Below are positions 32,791-38,508 of a stretch of DNA of 38,508 nt, piece by piece. A program made the translations under genes and the position numbers. The stretch comes from CAJJBL01 sp964519035 (GTDB taxonomy: Bacteria; Pseudomonadota; Alphaproteobacteria; Puniceispirillales; Marisalimonadaceae): positions 1 through 38,508 of the forward strand of contig CAZFKZ010000015.1 of NCBI GenBank assembly GCA_964519035.1, given 5' to 3'. The number at the start of each line of letters is the position of its first letter. The stretch's first letter is position 1. The notes under the pieces are model-generated. The model saw only the letters and a program-made list of their open reading frames with translations. It was not told the origin of the DNA and made no database searches.

Positions 32791-33510
32791 TTAATTTTTA
32801 GTCATATCATTTAAAATAGTCTTAATATCTGATCCAGAGAAATCAATGTACTGCTTATGTAGCTCTGCATCTTCTTTATTAAATTCATTTTCAACCCATA
32901 CTGTCTTTATATTCAATTCCTTTGCAGGCTTTAAATTTTTTGCTGTATCTTCAAAAAAAATACTTCGTTGAAGATTGATATCATTTAGTCCAAATTTTGA
33001 AATCATCATATCATATGATTTGTGATCTGGTTTAGCTATATAATTTGAGTCCTTAATATCAAAAATCATTTCAAACTCTTCAAAAATACCCATTGTATCT
33101 AATATATTTTTAGCATGGTCATAAGAAGCATTTGTATAAATTAACTTACTTCCCTCGATTTTTTTTAATAAAGTTTTTAATTTGTAATCTTTCGATAAGT
33201 CGTGAAAATCCACATCATGTACGTATTTAATAAAAGGTTCTGGATCCATTTGTTTTTCGATCATTAAACCTCTCAAAGTTAATCCATATTTTTTATACAT
33301 ATTCCTTTGTAAAATTAAGGCATCATCGTATTCAAGATTAAAAAAGCTTTGGATATACTCAGTCATTCTGGCAGAAATTCTTCTAAATAGTCCAAGGTTA
33401 AAGTCATAAATAGTATTATCTAAGTCAAATATCCAATAATCAAACTTTGAATTGAAATTTTTATAAACATCACTCTTATTATTTGTTGATGTCGTGTTGA
33501 GATCAAGCAT
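32791..33510 (-). CDS. HAD-superfamily pyrimidine 5'-nucleotidase-like phosphatase
   Basis: A 239-residue haloacid-dehalogenase-fold hydrolase. The nucleophile motif DLDNT is at 29-33 (Asp29, Asp31), motif II is IYTNAS near 119-124, motif III Lys lies in AKPDHKSYDMM, and FFEDTAKNLKPAKE gives the acidic motif IV. FDLDNTIYDF and the helical cap match the SDT1/Phm8-type pyrimidine 5'-nucleotidase branch, which hydrolyses UMP/CMP. In alphaproteobacteria this gene sits regularly between argB and dapD. It begins 2 bases after argB ends, so the two are co-translated. The in vivo substrate is not proven. Confidence 0.85.
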   Translation of the reverse strand: MLDLNTTSTNNKSDVYKNFNSKFDYWIFDLDNTIYDFNLGLFRRISARMTEYIQSFFNLEYDDALILQRNMYKKYGLTLRGLMIEKQMDPEPFIKYVHDVDFHDLSKDYKLKTLLKKIEGSKLIYTNASYDHAKNILDTMGIFEEFEMIFDIKDSNYIAKPDHKSYDMMISKFGLNDINLQRSIFFEDTAKNLKPAKELNIKTVWVENEFNKEDAELHKQYIDFSGSDIKTILNDMTKN

Positions 33511-33512
33511 AA

Positions 33513-34427
33513 TTAAATAGCATTTTTTCTTATAATAGTACCTACACCATGCTCAGTAAACAACTCTAATAACAGTGAATGAGACATCCTTCCATCCATT
33601 ATCACTGATGCTTCAGCTCCTCCTTCAACGGCTTCAATGCAAGTTCTTAACTTAGGGATCATTCCACCAACAACAACTTTGTTTTTGATAAGATCTAGAG
33701 CTTCGTTTATGGTTAATTCAGGGATCAAATTTCCAGATTTATCAAGAACACCAGAAACATCAGTTAACATTATCATTCTTGATGCTTTCATTGATGCTGA
33801 AATTGCTCCAGCTGCTGTGTCAGCATTTATGTTATAAGTAAGGCCGTCTTCTCCCATTCCAACAGGAGCTATTACAGGTATCATCTTTTCGTTAATAAGA
33901 GCATTAATAACTTGAGGATCAATTTTTTCTGGGACACCTACAAAACCTAAATCTATTGCTCTTTCTACATTTGAGTCAGAGTTTTTATCTATCTTAACCA
34001 ACCTTTTAGCTGTTATTAATTTACCGTCTTTACCAGAAATACCCACTGCTTTTGCACCTGCATTTGAAATAGCTGTTACAATTGATTTATTTGTTACACC
34101 ACTTAAAACCATTTCAACAACATCAACTGTTGCAGAATCAGTTACACGTAATCCATCGATAAATTCAGTTTTTATTTTTAATTTCGATAACATTTCCCCT
34201 ATTTGTGGACCTCCGCCATGTACGACAATTGGTAACATGCCAACTTGCTGCAACAAAACAATGTCGTCAGCAAAGCTAGAAATATATTCTTTTTTGCCCA
34301 TAGCATTTCCGCCAAACTTAACTACAATAACTTTATTGGCATACCTTTTCATGAAGGGCAGAGTTTCAGTTAATAGATTAGCTTTTTTAAGCCACTCAAT
34401 TTGAATTTTGTCTTTATTTTCATTCAT
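33513..34427 (-). CDS. argB: Acetylglutamate kinase
   Basis: ArgB phosphorylates N-acetyl-L-glutamate, the second step of arginine synthesis. The 304-residue amino-acid-kinase-fold protein has VVKFGGNAMG with Lys37, HGGGPQI at 70-76, DGLRVTD, the late NINADTAAGAISASM ATP-binding block and GVLDKSGNLIPELT. The N-terminal extension (EWLKKANLLTETLPFMKRY) matches the arginine-sensitive hexameric class, so feedback inhibition by arginine is likely. No other arg genes are nearby; the gene sits in the yidC-engB-argB order common in alphaproteobacteria. It starts 79 bases after engB ends. Confidence 0.95.
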   Translation of the reverse strand: MNENKDKIQIEWLKKANLLTETLPFMKRYANKVIVVKFGGNAMGKKEYISSFADDIVLLQQVGMLPIVVHGGGPQIGEMLSKLKIKTEFIDGLRVTDSATVDVVEMVLSGVTNKSIVTAISNAGAKAVGISGKDGKLITAKRLVKIDKNSDSNVERAIDLGFVGVPEKIDPQVINALINEKMIPVIAPVGMGEDGLTYNINADTAAGAISASMKASRMIMLTDVSGVLDKSGNLIPELTINEALDLIKNKVVVGGMIPKLRTCIEAVEGGAEASVIMDGRMSHSLLLELFTEHGVGTIIRKNAI

Positions 34428-34506
34428 TGGTTTATGCCAATTATTATTTTAAATTAACGAATATCACAAAATTTAAAAAAAAATAATTTTTTTTATTAAT
34501 TATTTT

Positions 34507-35142
34507 TTAAGCTAAACTAGCTAAATATGTGCGAAGCGTAGGAATACCCTCACTCTTCAAACTTGAGGTAACTAAGATTTCAGGATATGCGGCTGTATAC
34601 TTAGATATTTTTTTTATGGTACTGTCTTTTATCTTTTCTATTTCTTCAACACTTAATTTATCTGCTTTAGTTAAAATAACAATCCAACTGACCGCAGCTT
34701 TATCAAGCTCTTTCATTATTAGTTCATCATACACACCAATTCCTCTTCTTGAGTCAATTAATAAGCATATGGTCCTTAGAGAGGGCCTTCCTTTTAAGTA
34801 TCTAACTGTCAGAGATGTCCAAGATTGGATATCTTTTTTTGGAGCCTTAGCATAACCATACCCTGGTAAATCCACTAATCTAAGTTTTGTAATATTATGT
34901 TGAAGCTCAAAAAAAATTAGTTGTCTAGTTCTTCCAGGTGTTTGACTAGTTCTTGCTAAAGTTTTTCTGTTGGTTAATGCATTTACAAGAGAGCTTTTAC
35001 CCACGTTTGAACGCCCAGCAAAAGCTATTTCATAACAATCTTCATCTGGCACTGCGTTTGAATTAACTGCTGCGGCAATAAAATTACATTCACCGGAAAA
35101 TAATTTTCGAGCTTTTTCAATATCAACATTTTCAAATAACAA
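34507..35142 (-). CDS. engB: Ribosome-biogenesis GTPase YihA/EngB
   Basis: A 211-residue essential GTPase for late 50S assembly and cell division. The G1 motif GRSNVGKS is at 43-50, G2 contains SQTPGRTRQLIFFE, G3 is VDLPGYGYAKAP, G4 TKAD and G5 VTSSLKSEG. The start is TTG at 35140-35142, the only in-frame initiator near the expected N-terminus, 13 bases after yidC; the ribosome site is weak. A short AT-rich gap of 79 bases follows before argB. Confidence 0.94.
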   Translation of the reverse strand: MLFENVDIEKARKLFSGECNFIAAAVNSNAVPDEDCYEIAFAGRSNVGKSSLVNALTNRKTLARTSQTPGRTRQLIFFELQHNITKLRLVDLPGYGYAKAPKKDIQSWTSLTVRYLKGRPSLRTICLLIDSRRGIGVYDELIMKELDKAAVSWIVILTKADKLSVEEIEKIKDSTIKKISKYTAAYPEILVTSSLKSEGIPTLRTYLASLA

Positions 35143-35155
35143 GTTTAAAACTTTC

Positions 35156-36886
35156 TTAATTAGCTTTTTTTTTCATACCGTTCATTATTAGCCATTGCTG
35201 ACAAATTGATAATAAATTATTCCAAGTCCAGTAAATGACTAGACCAGCTGGGAAAGTAGCTAATAAAAATGTAAAAGCAACTGGCATCCAAGCAAATATT
35301 TTAGCTTGTATCGGGTCCGGTGGTGTTGGGTTTAAGCGCTGTTGTAAGAACATAGTGACACCCATCAATAATGGCCAAACACCAAGATTTAAGAAATCAG
35401 GTAACATTGAAGTACTGTAAGGTAATAATCCAAACAAATTAAACATACTTGTTGGGTCTGCAACTGACAGATCTTTTATCCAGCCAAAAAAGGGAGTTTG
35501 TCTCATTTCTATAGAAACAAATAAAACTTTGTATAAAGCAAAGAAAACAGGGATTTGAACTAATATAGGTAAGCAGCCTGCAGCAGGATTAACCTTTTCT
35601 TTTTTATATAAGTTCATCATTTCTTGATTTAATTTTTGTCTGTCGTCACCAACTCTGTCTCTAAGTTTTTTTATCTCAGGAGATAAGTTTCTCATTTTTG
35701 CCATGCTTTTATAAGACTTATTTGCTAAAGGAAAAAATACAAGTTTTACAGCTACAGTAATAGCTAATATGGCTAATCCAAAGTTACCTAAATAATCATT
35801 AGCCCAAGATAATGCATAAAAGAAAGGTTTTGTTAGAAAGTAAAACCAACCAAAATCAATGGCCAAATCAAAATGTTTGATATTGAAACGTTCTTCGTAA
35901 TCATCAAATAAAGCTAATCTTTTTGCACCTGCAAAACTTCTAGATAAAAATTCACCTTGTGATTTAGGATCAATTTTAACGGCAGTTCCTAAAAAATCTG
36001 TCTGGTATTGGCCACCATTAGATTTTAAATGCCTATAAGTAAAATTATAATTTTCTTTTTGATCAGGCAATAATGCAGTCATCCAATATTTGTCTGTAAG
36101 GCCAATCCAACCGCCTGCTTCTGTTGGTTTTATATTTAGTCCTTTTTTACCCGCATCACTTAAATCTTCATAACTTTTTTCAGATAAAGTACCATCAAAA
36201 ACTCCTAATGGACCCTCATGTAGAACAAAAAATTTAGTGGTATCTGGTTCTCCAGTTCTTCTAATTAACCCATATGGATACAGAGTAATTGATTTTTTTG
36301 AATTATTTAAAACTCTTTGGTTTACAGTGAACATAAATGTGTCATCAATACTTATATCTTGATAAAAAGTTATACCTTCTCCGTTATCCCAAGATAAAGT
36401 TACATTTGTATCAGGTGACAATACACCCTTTGAAGACTTCCATAAAGTTTTGCCATCAGGTACTTTTACGTTATCTGGGCTACTCCAACCAAACGTAATG
36501 AAATACGGGTTACTTTCATTAGACTTCAATAATAAATTAATTAAGCTACTTTCAGGATCTAGGGTTTCTCTATATTGAGTTAAAGTTATATCGTCTATTC
36601 TAGCTCCTCTGAGAGATATCGACCCAGCAACTTCTTTGCTAATTAGTGAAACTCTTGGAACACTCTTTACCTCTATAGTTTTGTCATTATCAGAGTTTAG
36701 TACTCCACTATTACCACTTGATGGAATTGGGATATTAGAGCTATCATTTAAATTTTTAGCAATATTTTCTTGCTGATATTGATCCTTATTAACTTTAACA
36801 GGGTCAACAAAAAATAATTGGTACCCAATTAAAACTGTCATAGATAAAGAAATTGCTAGAACTAAATTTCGAGTTTCTGGATTCAT
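35156..36886 (-). CDS. yidC: Membrane protein insertase YidC
   Basis: YidC inserts and folds inner-membrane proteins, alone or with SecYEG. The 576-residue protein has an N-terminal transmembrane helix (LVLAISLSMTVLIGYQLFFV), a large periplasmic beta-supersandwich domain (about 60-335), and the conserved five-helix core from FYFLTKPFFYALSW. The core includes MKAMQKL-equivalent KMRNLSPEIKKLRDR, the cytoplasmic hairpin, NPAAGCLPILVQIPVFFALYKVL and the last helix with GLVIYWTWNNLLSI. Length and order are typical of alphaproteobacteria. GTGAG lies before the ATG. It follows yidD by 107 bases and precedes engB. Confidence 0.96.
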   Translation of the reverse strand: MNPETRNLVLAISLSMTVLIGYQLFFVDPVKVNKDQYQQENIAKNLNDSSNIPIPSSGNSGVLNSDNDKTIEVKSVPRVSLISKEVAGSISLRGARIDDITLTQYRETLDPESSLINLLLKSNESNPYFITFGWSSPDNVKVPDGKTLWKSSKGVLSPDTNVTLSWDNGEGITFYQDISIDDTFMFTVNQRVLNNSKKSITLYPYGLIRRTGEPDTTKFFVLHEGPLGVFDGTLSEKSYEDLSDAGKKGLNIKPTEAGGWIGLTDKYWMTALLPDQKENYNFTYRHLKSNGGQYQTDFLGTAVKIDPKSQGEFLSRSFAGAKRLALFDDYEERFNIKHFDLAIDFGWFYFLTKPFFYALSWANDYLGNFGLAILAITVAVKLVFFPLANKSYKSMAKMRNLSPEIKKLRDRVGDDRQKLNQEMMNLYKKEKVNPAAGCLPILVQIPVFFALYKVLFVSIEMRQTPFFGWIKDLSVADPTSMFNLFGLLPYSTSMLPDFLNLGVWPLLMGVTMFLQQRLNPTPPDPIQAKIFAWMPVAFTFLLATFPAGLVIYWTWNNLLSICQQWLIMNGMKKKAN

Positions 36887-36932
36887 TTTATCTCACTTAA
36901 TTTTACTTATTATATTAACAATTATTAAAATT

Positions 36933-36950
36933 ATAAAACCTATGTTTTAT
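36933..36950. repeat. Perfect 7-bp inverted repeat in the yidD-yidC gap
   Basis: ATAAAAC (36933-36939) and GTTTTAT (36944-36950) with a 4-base loop lie in the 107-bp gap between yidD and yidC. On the minus strand the stem is followed by AATTTTAAT rather than a clean T-run, and it has one G-C pair, so it is at most a weak attenuator. It may instead be an RNA-processing hairpin or a chance repeat. Confidence 0.4.
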
Positions 36951-36993
36951 TTACATTAAAGATAGTAATTTTCAAAGAAATGAAAAAAATAAA

Positions 36994-37218
36994 TCACTTA
37001 ACAGGATCATAACCTTTCTTTCCCCATGGGTGACACTTACTAATTCTCTTTAAACCCATCCATACACCTGAAATAAAACCATGTTTTACAATTGAATCTT
37101 TCATGTATTCTGAGCATGTAGGCAAAAATCTACAATTGTTTCCTAAAAAAGGTGAAATTAGATATTTATATGCGTTAATTAAAGTTAACGCAAAAATAGA
37201 AAGAAGTTTATTTATCAT
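36994..37218 (-). CDS. yidD: Membrane protein insertion efficiency factor YidD
   Basis: A 74-residue protein with the complete family signature: ALTLINAYKYLISPFLGNNCRFLPTCSEY, then HGFISGVWMGLKRISKCHPW and a GYDPV end. The cysteines at CRFLPTC and KCHPW are all present. YidD is an amphipathic peripheral inner-membrane protein that helps YidC-dependent insertion. Its ATG overlaps the rnpA stop codon as ATGA (37215-37218), and it ends in TGA, which shows that TGA is a stop in this genome. yidC follows after 107 bases. Confidence 0.95.
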   Translation of the reverse strand: MINKLLSIFALTLINAYKYLISPFLGNNCRFLPTCSEYMKDSIVKHGFISGVWMGLKRISKCHPWGKKGYDPVK

Positions 37219-37556
37219 AATTGATTCAGACAGTTTTGCATTTCATTTTTTAAAGAATCAAAAGAAGCTTTAACCAAATTAACTTTAGCAATTAATACGT
37301 AATTATTTCCACACTCAAAGCTAATATCACTATTTTTACAAAAAAATATTACTAAAGATTTCATCCTTCTTTTTGCTCTATTACGATTTACAGCATTGCC
37401 TATTCTTTTGGTTGCGGTAAAGCCAAAGCGCAAACATAAATCATCTACTCTGGGATTTTTATATTTTTGAAGAATGAAATTATTAGAATGTTGTTTTTTA
37501 GAAAATTTATTAGATAAAATAAAATCTTTTCTTTTTTTTAAAGTCTGGATTTTCAT
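37215..37556 (-). CDS. rnpA: Ribonuclease P protein component
   Basis: RnpA is the protein cofactor of RNase P, which trims the 5' ends of tRNA precursors. The 113-residue basic protein has the N-terminal LKKRKDFILS, the central LRFGFTATKRIGNAVNRNRAKRRMKSLV with the RNA-binding RNR helix, and the YVLIAKVNLVKASFDSLKNEM end that mirrors the family's YVLIAR.....F..L. A good GGGTGGA ribosome site lies 6 bases before the ATG. It stands between rpmH and yidD in the classical order. Confidence 0.94.
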   Translation of the reverse strand: MKIQTLKKRKDFILSNKFSKKQHSNNFILQKYKNPRVDDLCLRFGFTATKRIGNAVNRNRAKRRMKSLVIFFCKNSDISFECGNNYVLIAKVNLVKASFDSLKNEMQNCLNQL

Positions 37557-37602
37557 TTAATCCACCCATTTGTAATTTAACTTGTTTGAAACGTTAAACC
37601 TT

Positions 37603-37616
37603 AAATGATATCATTT
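37603..37616. repeat. Perfect 14-bp palindrome between rpmH and rnpA
   Basis: AAATGATATCATTT reads the same on both strands, in the 65-bp gap between the rpmH stop and the rnpA start. With no loop it is unlikely to form a stable RNA hairpin, so a protein-binding site or chance are the alternatives. No repeat of the same motif was noticed elsewhere in the window. Confidence 0.35.
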
Positions 37617-37621
37617 GTTTA

Positions 37622-37756
37622 CTAAGCTGATAGTCTTTTTCTACCCTTGGCTCTTCGACTACGAATTACATTTCTTCCGCCAACAGTAGAAATTCTACTT
37701 CTATACCCATGTCTTCTTTTTCTTACTAAATTACTTGGTTGAAAGGTTCGTTTCAT
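37622..37756 (-). CDS. rpmH: 50S ribosomal protein bL34
   Basis: A 44-residue, highly basic protein not reported by simple long-frame searches. Translation on the minus strand from ATG at 37754-37756 to TAG at 37622-37624 gives MKRTFQPSNLVRKRRHGYR, then the loop STVGGRNVIRSRRAKGRKRL, which is bL34 throughout. It is followed by rnpA after 65 bases, the universal bacterial pair. The Shine-Dalgarno-like TAAGAGG is separated from the start codon by a perfect hairpin (see the leader entry). Confidence 0.97.
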   Translation of the reverse strand: MKRTFQPSNLVRKRRHGYRSRISTVGGRNVIRSRRAKGRKRLSA

Positions 37757-37787
37757 ATTTAATCTGTATTTTTAATACAGCCTCTTA
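37757..37787 (-). promoter_or_regulatory. rpmH translation leader: Shine-Dalgarno, intervening hairpin, start codon
   Basis: Reading the minus strand, TAAGAGG (complement of 37781-37787) is the only plausible ribosome site. It is followed at once by CTGTATT-AAA-AATACAG (complement of 37764-37780), a perfect 7-bp stem with a 3-base loop, then ATTAAAT and the ATG. In linear form the Shine-Dalgarno sequence lies 24 bases from the start codon, too far. With the hairpin closed, the spacing shrinks to about 7 bases, which is optimal. The stem may therefore be needed to bring the two together. Confidence 0.6.
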
Positions 37788-37838
37788 GTTAAATTTAATA
37801 GCATTAGTTAGACAATTTATATTAAATAGTCAATATCA

Positions 37839-38339
37839 TTATTTTTTTGCACGTTCACTTATAGTTGGCGCAGGTTTCATTTCCATATCCCAAGGAAAAT
37901 AAATCCAAGTATCTTGAGAAACTTCAGTAATAAATGTGTCTACTTGCTTCCTTCCACTAGGTTTGGCATAAACCGTTGCATAATGAGCATCTGGAAGCTG
38001 TAACCTTATAGCTTTAATTGTTTCACCTGTATCTACAAGATCATCTACAATTAACCAGTCTTGACCTTTTCCAGCTTTACTCGCATCTTTTAAAACATTA
38101 ACTTTACCTTTGCTTTTTTCATCATACGAATGAACACAAACGGTATCTATTAGTCTAATATCTAGTTCCCTAGCTACAATCGCAGCTGGCACCAAACCAC
38201 CACGCGTGACGGCCACTATACCTTTAAAAGGCGCCATCTCTAGTAGCCTCCATGCTAAAGCTCTACTATTTCTATGTAACTCTTCCCAAGAAACTGGAAA
38301 AGACTTATCATAACTATTATTACTATTCATATCACTCAT
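37839..38339 (-). CDS. gpt: Xanthine-guanine phosphoribosyltransferase
   Basis: Gpt salvages xanthine and guanine (and hypoxanthine weakly) to nucleotides with PRPP. The roughly 166-residue type I phosphoribosyltransferase has VAVTRGGLVPAAIVARELDIR near the N-terminus, the PRPP-binding loop WLIVDDLVDTGET with the acidic pair, KPSGRKQVDTF, and the IYFPWDMEM end typical of the bacterial Gpt family. The frame is open from TTG at 38342, but ATG at 38339 directly after it, or ATG at 38330, is the more likely start. It reads towards rpmH and is separated from it by 82 bases; no clear terminator is seen between. Confidence 0.93.
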   Translation of the reverse strand: MSDMNSNNSYDKSFPVSWEELHRNSRALAWRLLEMAPFKGIVAVTRGGLVPAAIVARELDIRLIDTVCVHSYDEKSKGKVNVLKDASKAGKGQDWLIVDDLVDTGETIKAIRLQLPDAHYATVYAKPSGRKQVDTFITEVSQDTWIYFPWDMEMKPAPTISERAKK

Positions 38340-38453
38340 CAAATTGGTTAAACATTCTTAATAAACTATCAACTTATTAATCTATAATTATTACTTTCTT
38401 ACTTGCTTATAACAATTTATGCAGATAATTATATATAAATCTAAAAAAAGTAA

Positions 38454-38508
38454 GCGCTCGTAGCTCAGCTGGATAGAGCACTAGACTACGAATCTAGGGG
38501 TCAGGAGT
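38454..38508 (+). tRNA. tRNA-Arg (anticodon ACG), 5' part, cut by the window edge
   Basis: GCGCTCG at 38454-38460 is the 5' acceptor strand, followed by TA, a D-arm GCTCAGCTGGATAGAGC and an anticodon stem CTAGA/TCTAG enclosing the loop CTACGAA. The anticodon is ACG, read as ICG after deamination, so the tRNA decodes CGU/CGC/CGA arginine codons. The T-arm and 3' acceptor strand lie beyond the window. It is divergent to gpt across about 114 bases. Confidence 0.95.

Noticed and set aside
1..38508. CRISPR array, prophage, transposon or toxin-antitoxin system
   Set aside because: No spaced direct repeats, no integrase or transposase, no terminal inverted repeats and no toxin-antitoxin-like pair were seen. 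Nearly all space is filled by identified housekeeping or metabolic genes.

Overview
The window looks like one chromosomal segment of an AT-rich (roughly 30% GC by eye), streamlined alphaproteobacterium. Three gene orders point to that class: hemC-hemD-mitofilin/Mic60-hemY facing tsaD-gpsA; cycM-like cytochrome, kdsB, pheA, SRP RNA, dnaX, recR; and rpmH-rnpA-yidD-yidC-engB-argB-HAD phosphatase-dapD-dapE. Very short intergenic gaps, low GC and a TRAP substrate-binding protein fit a marine oligotroph of the SAR11/HIMB59/AEGEAN-169 kind, but the lineage cannot be fixed from sequence reading alone. I saw no prophage, insertion sequence or CRISPR array. TAA is the usual stop, TAG and TGA also occur, so the standard code applies.

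Layout. (1) 1-1.5 kb: a TakP-like TRAP solute-binding protein with its own rho-independent terminator and no membrane subunits in view. (2) 1.5-8.8 kb: the accessory part, with two divergent gene groups around an intergenic region at 5.1-5.2 kb. Leftward are an HSL-type esterase, an extended SDR, a DMT permease and a uronate-dehydrogenase-like SDR. Rightward are a DapA-superfamily lyase, a PhyH-type Fe(II)/2-oxoglutarate dioxygenase, an MFS transporter and a YtoQ protein. This resembles a small catabolic module, probably for a sugar acid or an esterified hydroxy-acid, but the substrate is unknown. (3) 8.9-10 kb: trmL and a LysE-family exporter. (4) 10-16.6 kb: the heme-gene operon with the bacterial Mic60 homologue and a HemY/LapB-like TPR protein, then tsaD-gpsA and the decayed remains of an EVE-domain gene. 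(5) 16.6-19.5 kb: a three-gene lipid-glycosylation cassette (3-TM LAB_N protein, GT2, GT39/ArnT-like). (6) 19.6-26.7 kb: M17 aminopeptidase, hisN-like phosphatase, membrane cytochrome c, kdsB, pheA, the 4.5S SRP RNA, dnaX with an in-frame A9 tract that could yield a gamma-like short form, and recR without the usual ybaB/ebfC between. (7) 26.7-30.1 kb: rmuC, and def-fmt-truA. (8) 30.2-37.8 kb: a long leftward run from rpmH to dapE plus an unknown membrane protein. (9) 37.8 kb to the end: gpt and the 5' part of a tRNA-Arg(ACG).

The most interesting points are the dnaX A9 site, the recognisable EVE pseudogene after gpsA, a perfect hairpin lying between the Shine-Dalgarno sequence and the start codon of rpmH, the unassigned catabolic module, and the LAB_N/GT2/GT39 cassette in which the LAB_N protein could be a lipid-linked sugar translocator.
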